Source: Gordionus sp. m RMFG-2023
Lineage: Eukaryota > Nematomorpha > Gordioida > Chordodea > Parachordodidae
Length of the DNA stretch: 64,000 nt
Assembly (NCBI RefSeq): GCF_954871325.1
Contig: NC_088776.1
Span: 49,060,569-49,124,568 of the forward strand
Direction of reading: 5' to 3'
The notes under the pieces were generated by a model. It was not told the origin of the DNA, searched no databases, and saw nothing but the letters and a program-made list of their open reading frames with translations. The position numbers and the translations under genes are program-made. Below, one piece after another: positions 25,650 through 37,259 of this stretch; positions within the stretch are counted from its first letter, which is position 1; each line of letters begins with the position of its first letter.

Positions 25650-28400
25650 TTTTTCCCAATTTTCCATTAACAAGATAGTGATCCGGTATTTAAACTGATC
25701 ATATTATTTCTATTAATTTTATTTACCACCTCTATTAGAAGCAGAATTTATTTATTTTTCAAGGTTCTTTTGGAAGTGTAAACCAAAACCTTCATGTTTT
25801 TCACGGTTAATCTTCAGTAGAAAGGTTTGACGGAACACGATATTCTGTAGTTAATTCTTGTAATATAGGGGTTGCGACGGAATATGAAATTTGAGGATTT
25901 TGAATAAAGTTATAACTAAAATGGCCTTTACTACTATTGAACATTTTTAAGTATTAAATGGTAAAAATGTTGATTTGGTTAGACACAGTTATGTCGCTTT
26001 ATAACTTATAGATTCCTGAAATAAATGCATAATACTAAAGCTAAATTATATTTATGTTTAATAATAATCTAAGTGATGCCAGTAAAATGATCAGGAACAT
26101 TTTACCATAAAAATTTAAAACAAAAGGAAAGCAGAACAAATTATGAATCATTTTGTAGCCCGCCAATCTCTCACCTATAATAAAACATAAAAAGTAAGCT
26201 ATTAATAACTTTAGGAAATATGAGTAATTACTGGAAATATACTATTTTTGACAAACTAAGCACCAATATAAACTAGTTAATATATAATTGGACACAACTT
26301 TATTGTTTTATAAAAATATACAATTTTGACATTTATTTATTATCTTTAATTATAATATAAACTTATCAATATAATAAGGGCAGGTTAAATAAATTAACAA
26401 ATTTTTTATATTTGGACATAATTTGGGCACATCATACCTTTTAACCACCCCCCTTGCCCCTATTTTCAAAATTTATTCCTATTACATAAAATATCAGTTT
26501 GAAAAAAAAATCTAAGATTTCTTGCAAATTTATTTTGCATAAAATTTTGATTAAAAATCCTTGAATATCACAAATTGAAGATTTTTCTAAAGATTCAAAT
26601 CATTTTTATACAATGAAAGATTTTTGTGCATAAAAATGACAAAAAATTTATTTATAAAAGATTTGGAATTTTCATAATTTGATCAAAAAACTTGTTTATG
26701 TGAGCATTCTCAAAAGAAATATCAAAATAATCTTCAGAGATCAAAATTGAAGATTTTTTGAAGAGCATTTTAAAACTGTTTTATATCATTGCTTCCTTAT
26801 GCTCAGCAACTTTTTATAGAGTTAATATTTCAGAATTTTTTGCAGCTTTTATCCAAAGAAATACTTAACCATTTTACCCATAGCTTTTTTATCCTAAGAT
26901 AGTATCCATTATATAAATCGTAATTGTTTGACTTCTATTTAAGTAAGCTATAACTGTCTCAAACTTTTATTTTATATTTTATAAAAATATGTACAAAATT
27001 TTAAAAATATTAAATAAATATATTTTGTTATAAAAGCAAATAAAAATACTAGAAAACAATTTTTATATTATGTATATAAGAAATCGGTTTCATGCAAAAA
27101 TATATCAAACCAGATATCCAAAATATAAACATAGGTAGTAAATTAAGGGGAGACCGGGGAGCAAAAACCAGCGCATGAATTCAATTTTATTTAATATAAA
27201 GCGAATTAGATCTGAATTTGAAATGTAATCCTACAATAGAAAATTCCGATATACAACCCTCGTTAAAAATATATTTGTCTTATGTCAGCTCATTAAGATC
27301 TTGCTCAAAAATATGTTTTAATCATAATGTTAAAAAATTTTGTTGGATTAATTTCTTCTAGATTAGACTATGATTCTGTATAACATAAAATATATCAAAT
27401 AAAAGCTTGAATCCTCCTCTATCGCAAGTAAGTTTATATTATAAGACTATTTATTTAAGTTTTTTTTATATCATAGTTCATCACGACTGAGAACTAGGGG
27501 CACGTCGGACCGGGTTAAGTAGGTCCATATATTATTAAAATATTTTTCATATAAAATTTTATTATGATTTTTTATTAGATTGTAAAATTTGAAATTCTTA
27601 GTACTTGTCATAATCTTTATTAACAAAAGGATTTATTAAACATTTTATTTTCATAAGATCCTAAACGTGGTTTCATGTAACCCGTTACTTTGTCCAATGT
27701 GTCTTGTTTTAAAACTTGACAAATAGAAATTAATTTAAAAAATTTAATTTACCAAAAGAAAATTATATACATAGATAGTCAGATATCGCTTGAAGTAACG
27801 GGGGTTTGCTCCCCTAGATATAAAAATACACGTTCTTAAGTTTATGGTTTTTATCCTTTAAGGATAAAAAGGCTATTCGCGTTAACTTGTTTTAACGACA
27901 AATACTTTCCTCCGGACTCCTCTAATAAATTATTGTAAATTCCATTTCATCTTTTACAAATTATACATTTTTTGATGTTCAAGGAGCAGTTATATTCAAA
28001 CTCAGAGTAAAAAAAAATAGGTGGTTATTTATATAATTTATTTACTACCAATATAAATTTATTTTATAATTATTTTATAAAATTACTTGACATAGTATAT
28101 TTTTAAAAAGAAATATTTTTCAGAAGAATGTGAATGTAAATAAAGTTTATTCAACATTTAAAAAAAGTAAATTACACTAACTGATATTATTTTGACAAAA
28201 AATATAAAAAAATCATTTAAAAATAAATCTTTTTCAGATATGAAGTTTATTCAATATTTAAAAAAATTATGTGTAACATATACCATTTGATATTAGAAAA
28301 TAATCAATAATCGCAGTTTTCACTACTTCCATTGGATTAATATTGATAAGAAAAATTATCACTGAGGCTTTGCTATTATATCTAAATATATAAAAACACT
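25650..28400. other. Intergenic AT-rich DNA with weak repeats, no gene seen
   Basis: 26,500-26,770 shows similarity in inverted orientation to 38,510-38,670 (GAAAGATTTTTGTGCATAAAAATGA, TTGATCAAA, AAATAATCTTCAGA), a dispersed old repeat. GGGGAGCAAAAACC near 27,160 and its near-complement GGGTTTGCTCCCC near 27,805 may be the ends of a decayed inverted-repeat element. A diverged direct repeat of about 70 bp lies at 28,105-28,175 and 28,205-28,275, just downstream of the NG2-like gene. No coding exon recognised. Confidence 0.45.
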
Positions 28401-28402
28401 TT

Positions 28403-31400
28403 TTAGACCCAAAATTTGTCAGTCATATTTAATTTGTGATCTAATTTCATTAATGTGTATTGAAATTTTTTCTCGGTTTCCTTGTCACCACTGTATCTTG
28501 TAGTAGCATAATCAGCCTTGTTTCCGCCAGAAATAGAGGTCTGAACCCTGCAGTTACTGTTATTATTGGAATTTTTCATACTTCCGAGTGTATTATTTGA
28601 AGATTTTTGTGAATTTCCTTCCTCGACTCTTGTGTCATCAATCGATTTGGAACCGTAATTTTCTCTGAAATACTGTTTTAAATTATCAGTCAAATCATCG
28701 ATTTTATTTGGCGTGATAGGTGAATTTTTACAAATTTTAGAAGTCGCGATTTTATTGTTGTTAAAGTTCATGTCCAGATAATCGTTGTATCTTTGGTTGA
28801 TCCCGTGATCTCTCATAATATTTTGGGTATAGCCACTTTCTTTCATTAATTCTTTCATATGATCTTGGCCGTGGCCAGTATGAATTATATCATTATTCTT
28901 CTTAGAAGAAGATAATTGAAGGTATGAGCTTTTGAAAGCATTAGAATTGGTAAGTTCACTGGCGGAATTATAGATATGAAGATTGGATAGCGATGTGACT
29001 GAAATTTTGTAAGTAGGCAATATCGGTTGAGTATTATTCAAAATATATTTTAAGTTTTTGGAATTCATTGTTTGGGAGTGATCATTTCCTGGATAACGCT
29101 TTTTGACATTGTAATTTCTTTTCGTAGCATTACTTTTTAGATGCGAATCATTGAGGGGACCAATGACTCTGTTATGAATTGAGTTGGATCTTATGTACAT
29201 ATTTGGAATTTCTTTAAATTCTATAGAATCGCTAGGATGATCATGTGTCGTAATTTCATTAGTAGACTTATTAGGTTCAATATTAGAGTCTTGCCGATTA
29301 TTCAAATTTGTTATAGGATATTTATATTTTATATATTGATTGTCAAAATATTCATCTATAGTTTTAGGTATCTCTTTGTTTAGTTCTGAAGGATTTGGCA
29401 CGCGAAAGAATTTCGTAGAGTTTTTTGTTGCGTCTAATTTGGAAAATAAATCAATATCCTTGTGTGCTTCAACGTTTTTGGTATCCAACTTCAGTGATTG
29501 AATGTGATCATCATTCGTTTCTTCCGATAAATTGCAGTTTCTTATCACATCAACATCGGGTTTCTCACTCAAGATGTTCAAAGGGCCATCATATTTGTGA
29601 ATCACATCATTGTTCGGATTATTTTCGTTTAAATACAATTTGCCATCGAAGATGACCGCCTTACGAGAGTTGACCTTATTCTCGTTAGTATCAGAATTGG
29701 GTGGTTTGACAAACCATTTAAAGCTCAATACAACTATCAGAATGACTAAAAATAATGAAAGCATGGTGAAGATGAATATAATTGCAAACAGTCTCTTAGA
29801 AGAATAAGAATCTGTTTCGGTGTATCTTTTGTAAACGGCTTTTTCTACAAAATTATGCTCTACCCATATCGTCGAAGATGTAATATCGTCGGAACGATCC
29901 GTGATATGTTCAGTAGCTAGTATAGCTATTCCGTTGATTGTAGACGTATCTTGGAAAGAAATATTCGGATTGACAATAGTATTTTTATTCGCAACTCTTG
30001 TACTTTTAAAATTTAGTTTTGGCCGACACTCATTATAGAAGTTATCTATAAGATATGTCTTGTTTTTTGGCAATGCTCTGTAAAATATTGTTGAAGTGCA
30101 GATCAAATTTAGACGTGTCTTCGCGAGTCTTGCATGTCTTAAAGTTAGGCGTTTGGAGTATAATCGATTAGATTTCCATAATGCTTGAATATTTTAAAAG
30201 AAATTTTAAAATAATAAGGATTATATATTTAAAAAATGGTTTATTAAGATCATCTTTATGATTTAAAATTTTTTTTCCAACATCTAAGACTGATTCTTTA
30301 AAAAGTTTCTTAGGCCAAGCCCATAATAATTTATTGTAGAGGAGAAATCATAAGCTTATATTACTCAAGGCTTTGAAAAAATTTGTAAAATTTAAAAACA
30401 TTTTGCGAAAATTGCTCTGCGCGAAAATGTTTTTCACAAATAGCCCAACACTGCCACGATTTTTTTATTGAGCTACGGGCCGGGCCAATCAGATGACGCA
30501 GAAGTGGTCCTATGTTCAATCAAGATAAATGTTTTTGAGAATATTATTGCAGTCCTTAAATTAAAAAAATACAATATTATTTACTATTTCGAACGGTCTC
30601 ATCATTCTCATCGCATCCTTTATCAACTCTATCACCATTTTGGCAAGATTTTTTAAGCAACAATTTGCAAATTCTTCTATTTTTACCAAAGTCGTTGGGT
30701 GATAAATAACAATATTTATCACATACGTCATCTACAAAATGTTGCCATTTTTTCTCATTGTCCACTAAATTAATCTCTTTAGCATCATCGATCAATAGAC
30801 TATTTATAAATGATGTAACTGGTGAGTAGCTAGTTTTATCAACCAAACAAATGCTTTTATCCCTTAATCGAGAGCATATATTAGATTCGTAAGGTCGAGT
30901 AGCATTAGTGAAGTTTTTAATCGTTGGAATTATGGGGGTAATCATTTTTAGCGTTATTATTTGTGAGGTAGTAAATAAAGTGAGAACCCGTTTTGTGATT
31001 GGCTCAATTCTTCTAATTGATGCCGTTTTTGAATCTTCTAATGATTCAATGTCTATGTAATATTTAATGCCTGATGTGATCTTTTTTTGGTCATAAAGTA
31101 TGTCAACTGTAAACACATCTTGCCAACGAGGAAGATTTAATGAAACAGTATTTTTGTAAAGGACTATACCTAAAGTTCACGTTAAAATAAGATTGTAAAA
31201 AATTAAGAAATAATTTAATCATGTATGTTAAAAAAAATGGCAGTAAATAGAATATTGTTAAGATGGAATGTGACAAATGTAGAAGATTTAAATATGATGC
31301 TTATATGCTTAGTAAATTTAAAAAATTTGAAAATTAATTTGTCAAAATTAAACCAAATTATGATAATATTCTCCAGAAAAAAAGATAACCTTTTCTCATA

Positions 31401-34400
31401 TCCGACCAGGAAAAATAACTAATGATTTCCGGATTCACTAGAATCTTTGAATGGCTACTAAGATACAAATTCTTGATTCCGTCATTTCCATCGTTGGGTG
31501 ATTTTTTCACGATCACACCATATTTTGGAAAGGTTTTTATGACGAAATTTATGTGTCTCAACGTATTATTTGAACGCAATTTATAAACGGTTAGCAAATA
31601 GTTAAAATCGATTGTTGTAGCATCGAATGGTTTTATGTAGGGAAGTGGTTTATTTTGCGTAAAATTTTTGAATCCATGACGAATTCTTCTGATATTTCTT
31701 TTCACATATCTCGGTTTTCTAATTATCTTTTGAAAGTCGTTGTCATAATTACGATTGGTCGAAGAAATAAAAGGTAGATTATTATTGTCATTTATGATGA
31801 AAGAGTTTCCAAATACATTTAGAATTAAAAATTCGTTGAAATCCTTGGTTACATCCAAACACAAAGATGATATGCTAGAAGAATTATCTTTTAATGTATT
31901 TAAAAAAAAATTGGTATAATTTTAGGTTACCGTTCTAAATCGTTAAACAAAATAATAGCTAAAAACTATGAATCTCGCTTATATCTCCTAGAAAATTTTT
32001 AAAGTAATTTTAAATTTAATATTAATAGATGCTAAAGAAGCAGAAACCTGTATTTAAATTGAGTTTTTTTAAAAAAAAATGGCTAAGGGAAATATAATAT
32101 AGATTCCCAGAAAAATTCTTAATGCGATTTAGTACTTATGCCCAGGGATTCGAACCGAACCCCAAGCCGGAGAAGAAAACTCGGGTTTTTGGGGAAAAAA
32201 TCTGAACCCGAACCGAACCTGAACCCCGTTTATAAAATTTTCAAAACCCCGAACCGAACCCGTTATTTTTATTTGAATCCGGGTTCAACCGGATTCAGTG
32301 TAATTGTTTATAATCATATAAGATATTTGTATAATTGCAAATACAAATATTAATAATTTACTTGACATTTTATAATATTTTTTAATTTCCATTTAAGTGA
32401 AGTGTTAATAAATTTTAAGCAATTTAATTCATTTACGCCATTTTAAAATTTTTTTTAATTTATTCTCAAAGATTCCTATTAGTGTGTTAATACATTTTAA
32501 ACAAATAAATTTATTTAAGCCATTTATTTTTAATTTTTAAGTTATTCTCAATGATTATTGAGAGGAAAATGAAAGTCAACAAGTCAAAGTAAAAATTATT
32601 ATATTGGATATTGTTAATTTAAGTCATTAAATTTTTAAAATTGATCCATGACTATGCTTTGTATTTTTAACTATATTTTGCCAATAAATAAAATAAAAAA
32701 TTTATTTTTTATGCCGAATTTATTTCTAGTTTTTTATGATTTATTAAATATAGAATTTTTTTTATCAATTCAAAAATTCTTAAACCCGAGCTGAAACCGT
32801 AACCAAACCCGGGTTCAAAAATATTTCCCTGAACCGAACCCAAACCAAACCCGCCTATTTTTATTTTACCATAAACCGAACCCGAAATGAACCCGGGCAA
32901 AAATTTTGCCGGGTTCGCATCCCTGCTTATGCCCAAATCAAAAAATTTTAGATTTTAAATAAATAAAATAATGAGTTATTTTTCAAATTCAATTTTTAGA
33001 ATTTATAGAAACAGAACTCTAAAGAAAAATTAATTATTGGGCTTATTCTCTCTTTATGAGAAACGCGTACCAAAATTTTTAACAGAAAATATATAAATTG
33101 AGTCCTCAGCTAAATGGTAAACTTTTTTGGATAGTGTTTAAAAATAGAGTCAGGCGCGTCTGAAAATTTTTGGGTCGGATCGAGCTGAATAACCTGGGAA
33201 AAATAAGAAAGAAAGAAAGAAACGGGCAGGGCGGAAATTTAAAGCTTATAAAATGAGAAAAATTTATATCTTTATTCTTAACTAAAAAAAAATATATTGC
33301 AAACCAGACCAAAAAACCTTCATGTTTTTACAGAGAGGTTGGGGCCGGGTCTTACATTAACTTAAAAATATTAATAATTTACAATCTAATTTGTTTTTAA
33401 ACCGTATGTCATCAAATAATCAGTTGAAAAATCATATACCTAATGGATCATTTAACATTCATGTCGGTAAAAATAAGAAGAAACTTGATTAAAAAATATT
33501 TTAAAATCTCAGCTGGACCAAAAAGTTGAACCAATGCAGGTTTCTCTTGAATATATATATTATATATATAAATTCGGTGTATTTACATATTGTTACATAG
33601 ATAATAAAACTTTCTTAAAATCTTATTTTTATATCTAACATAATTTATGATCAATTTTTTCCAAAAGACATTTTATCTGGCTAGAAATTTTGAGATACCA
33701 TCTACGAAGCTATAATAAAATGTAGTAGTGTTGTTAAACGGCTCATTAACTCAATATTTTAGCCAGAAAAATATTGCCTAAGCCTCAAGATTTCGATAAT
33801 ATATATCTAGAACTTTGTTCCTTCTATGAGCAAAATCTTCAGGCTTAGGTAATATTTTTCTGGATGAAGTATTGAGTTAGCCGTTTTTTGAAATCGACTC
33901 AAAATGAGCCGTTTAACAACACTAAAATGTGGAATATTCATAAGCGTAGCTAGGCTTTTTCTAGGTGGGTGACCTTTTCCTCCCAAGTCTTATTGGAGAG
34001 ACTAAGGCCCGCCCTTTGGCACCTTTACCCTGCATTAAATTGTTTAAAAGGGGGCAGATCATTAAATTATTTTTCTGGCATCCCCTATTTTGTATACTTG
34101 GCCGCAAATTCGCACAATTTTATATACTTCGCCGCGAATTCGAGTTAACTGTGAATGCAAGGTTGATTAAGTTACTTTTTTTTAAAGATAATTTTTTTAT
34201 TATTGTTTTAATGAGTTAATGACATGTGTAATTTATTTTTTAAGGAGGCGAAGGGGGAGGGGGGGGGGGGGGTTTAATGGAAATTTAGAGGCGATGATTT
34301 TTATTAGCTTAAAATAATATTTGTGTAAAACTTGTAAATTTGCCAAGGGAAATGTAACCTTCCCCCTTTGGCACGTCAACGATTGAATCCTTTTACCATT

Positions 34401-37249
34401 AGATAAATTAGTTTCGAGATTGTATATATCACTTATAGCCTAATTAGAAACAATTTAAGATAAAAATTTGAGAACAGCTTTTAAGCTTTATTAGAGTAGC
34501 TAATCTTACAAATCAGGGTTTAAAATAACTAATTCATATATTAAAAATCAATCACAACAATCACTAATATAAAATTATGGGCAAGTTATTTTTATATAAC
34601 CAAACAAAATCCATTCAACAGAACCTTATGGATTTTAAAAATGGGAAGAGGAATTCACTTGTTTTTTTTAAACTTCGTAATTTCGATTCCATAATTCAGA
34701 AATCGATCTCAAATGATTTAGAAATGTTTATTTGATAATCATTAAAAGATTAGCTATATTTAAGTTAAGAGTATACTGATAGACCTTGTTCCCCCATTTT
34801 ATAAAACTACTCAATTTAAAAGAAAATTAAAAATATAATTTATAACTTCCGGAATAATAAATATTATTATTTTCAGAGTAAAAAGTAATTTAAATTAGAA
34901 ACCTGCAGAAGTACAATTTGCACGGCCCTGCCCGGATTTTTTTTTTCAAAACATTTTTCGGCCCGACCTGCCCCGGCTTTTTAAAAAATTTATTATATTT
35001 ATTTTTGATTGTTATAGCTAATAATAGCGATTTCAAATATTTGGTTTTAAAATATACCGGCGGATATTTTTTTTAAAAAAAAATTTTAAGCACGTCCTGG
35101 TCCGGGTATTTCTTTTAAAAAAATTTAAGGCCCGGCCCGGGTATATTTAAAAAAATTAAAATACAGCCCGGCCCGGGGCTTAGGGGCGGGTCTGCAGGTC
35201 TCTGATTTAAATACTAATAAATGCCTTTAAAAATACGAATCAAATAATACCTAATTCGTATTCGTATGAATAATAAAAACATTATTCTATTTGATTCGTC
35301 GAATATTCGATTCGTAAGTTACTTTAAAAAATTTTTCAAAAATATAAAAAATGGATTATTAAAATTTAAAAAAGTGATTGATGTGGAAATAAAGTTTAAA
35401 AATAAAAAATTTCCTAAAGAGCAAATTAAATGCTTAAGAAACAAATATTTATAAATATTTATGAATAATTTCTAATATTTACAAATAATTTCTAATATTT
35501 AAGATATATTTCGAATAAGACAAATCATAAATTATAGTAATAATTAAAATTATACTATAATTCGATCGAACTAATAGATAAAAAATTATAGATAGATAAT
35601 ATATTTTCCTTATTAGTAATCGATTCTAATTGAATAATTTTGAGTAACACGAATCGAATTAAATCGAATAACGAATAATTCGGTGTAGGTATATAAATGA
35701 GATAATACATAATAATACTATAGATATAAATGTAATTTTACAATAATGGAATTCATTTATAAATTTCTTTCACTAGCTAAGCTATATACTTCATTTATTA
35801 TTTGAGAAAGTTTTACAAACTATAACATGTTAAAATAGGGCTCACAATAAAGGGCGAGTCAAAAATAGTAATTTTAAATTTATATTTTTTTCTTTGATAA
35901 TTTAAAGAAAACAGTACCTAGGTCAAGTTTTTAGTGATCTGCATCGGGCCTAATTTTTCAAGCCCGGCCCGGCCCGAAATTTTTTTTAAAAAAGTTTTGC
36001 CGGCCCAGCCCGAACCCGAATTTTTTTAAAAAGTTTTGCCGGCTTGGCCCTAACCCGAAATTTATTTTAAAAAAATTTACCGCCAGGCCCGAATTTATTT
36101 AAATATAGAAATTAATTTTTATAATTACTTAAAATAAAAGACATATGTTATATAGCGTTTAGTTATAATAAATTAAATCAAAAATTTTTATTTTACATAA
36201 AAAATTCAATATAAAATTGATAAATTTAGATATATTTAAAAAAAATTCCAAGGTCCGACCTGGCCCGAAATTTTTTTAAAAATATTAGGCCAGCCCGAAC
36301 CCGATTATTTTAAATAGAATTAGGCCCACGGGCCGGGCCAGACTCGGGCCTGGTACGGGTCGGGTCTAACTTTGCAGATCTCTAAGTTTTATACGATATT
36401 ATAAAAAAACAAAAAACAGGATCTTCTAGTTCTAATAGCAATATCTATTACAATATGTCCCAAAAATCTAAAAAGTAACGAACATTTATGTTAAAATTCT
36501 TATGCATATTAATTTAGTTCAATCTTATTATATTGTAATATTTATTTGTAATGAAATATTAAAATTATTCTACATGTTCTTAAAAAGGACTTAAATATCA
36601 TTCTATATAATAAATGGTTACCCCATTATTGGGGCCAGAGACCTGCAGCAGTACCATTCATGGTCCGGCCTGGATTTTTTTAAAATTTTTTTTAGCCCTT
36701 CCCGGGTTTTATATTTTTGAGGCCTGGCCCGGACTTTTTTTAAATATTTTATATTTATTATTAATTTTTATAGTTAATAATGGTAAAATATTTGTTTTTT
36801 AAAAATTCGGCCGAACCCGGTCTAGGTATTTTAAAAAAAAAATTATTAGGCCCGGCCCGGGTAAATATAAAATAATAAAATGCGGCCCGCCGTGTACCCG
36901 AGCAGGGACGGGTTTAGGGCCGGGCTTGGTCTCTAATTGGGACTTTTTGGACAGATTTTTTTAATATCACACAGAGTGAGATTTAAAAAATATCAAGATT
37001 GATATATTGTCTTCCCATATGTAATATAATGCGACTAGCCCCTTCTCTAATATTCCTTTAAAAATATGTTTTTTATTCGGGTTAGAAAAGTATAAAATAC
37101 AATTTCAATACAAAAAATTAATTTGTTAGTATAATGTTAAGGAGAAAAAGAGTAAACTTAAAATTGTTACCTTTAATTTCTTGAATTGATTCATCTCCAA
37201 GGTGAAATAATAAGGAAATTAAAAGCAGAAATAAGATAATTTTCTTCAT
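28403..37249 (-). CDS. Single-pass membrane protein, NG2/CSPG4/Kon-tiki-like
   Basis: Four exons on the minus strand: 37249-37171, 31887-31390, 31169-30585, 30183-28403. They sum to 2,943 nt (980 residues), all GT-AG and all introns in phase 1. Residues 1-18 (KKIILFLLLISLLFHLG) form a signal peptide. About residues 107-215 resemble one CSPG repeat: HINFVIKTFPKYGVIVK, then SYFSWSDMRKGIVLY and DVFTVDILYD (family pattern: F.I...P.HG.L, F...DI..G.V.Y, D.F...V.D). A Cys-containing juxtamembrane region follows. Residues 518-542 are one transmembrane helix, then a polar Asn/Ser-rich tail of about 438 residues ending KFWV. NG2/CSPG4 ends QYWV, a PDZ ligand. Human NG2 has 2,322 residues with laminin G domains and about 15 CSPG repeats, so this would be a strongly reduced relative. 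The gene structure is well supported; the family call is inferred from the repeat and the C-terminus. Since all introns are phase 1, an extra exon in intron 1 cannot be excluded. Confidence 0.75.
32143..32925. mobile_element. hAT MITE (CAGGGATTCGAACC ends), 783 bp
   Basis: The left end CAGGGATTCGAACCGAACCC and the right complement CAGGGATGCGAACCCGG are flanked by a perfect 8-bp duplication CTTATGCC (32135-32142 and 32926-32933). Subterminal regions are built of repeated CCGAACC/GGTTCGG words; the middle is A/T rich and non-coding. It lies in intron 1 of the NG2-like gene. Confidence 0.92.
33726..33924. mobile_element. hAT MITE (TAGTGTTGTTAAA family)
   Basis: The left end TAGTGTTGTTAAACGGCTC and the right end GAGCCGTTTAACAACACTA are flanked by a near-perfect duplication, AAATGTAG on the left and AAATGTGG on the right. 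The copy is about 199 bp, shorter than the 219-bp reference because the left arm is partly lost. In intron 1 of the NG2-like gene. Confidence 0.88.
34896..35204. mobile_element. hAT MITE, GC-rich family
   Basis: Begins TAGAAACCTGCAG and ends CTGCAGGTCTCTG, flanked by a perfect 8-bp duplication ATTTAAAT (34888-34895 and 35205-35212). The interior has GGCCCGG/CCGGGTA motifs between A/T runs. In intron 1 of the NG2-like gene. Confidence 0.9.
35243..35693. repeat. Decayed element with ATTCGATTCG motifs
   Basis: Begins ACGAATCAAATAATACC and ends near CGAATAATTCGGTGTAGG, with repeated CGAATCGAAT words near both ends, partly inverted. The design parallels the other MITEs here (self-similar subterminal words, A/T middle). 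Borders are approximate; the open frame at 35,266-35,454 is accidental. Confidence 0.45.
35932..36384. mobile_element. hAT MITE, GC-rich family, long copy
   Basis: Begins TAGTGATCTGCATCGGGCC and ends TGCAGATCTCTA. Flanks read AAGTTTTT (left) and AAGTTTTA (right) if the border is drawn one base inward, a near-perfect 8-bp duplication. Closest to the copy at 17,903, with additional CGGCCC repeats. In intron 1 of the NG2-like gene. Confidence 0.8.
36636..36935. mobile_element. hAT MITE, GC-rich family
   Basis: Begins CAGAGACCTGCAGCAGTACC and ends GGGCTTGGTCTCTA, flanked by ATTGGGGC (36628-36635) and ATTGGGAC (36936-36943), a 7/8 match. In intron 1 of the NG2-like gene, only about 235 bp from the signal-peptide exon. 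Confidence 0.85.
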
Positions 37250-37259
37250 TTTTACCGTG

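Noticed and set aside
29425-29807. Plus-strand open frames of 65-76 residues
   Set aside because: They lie antisense inside the last exon of the NG2-like gene and show no motif.
32138-32353. A plus-strand frame reading PRDSNRTPSRRRK, Arg/Pro/Asn rich
   Set aside because: It is the GGTTCGG-type subterminal repeat of the hAT MITE at 32,143, not a basic nuclear protein.
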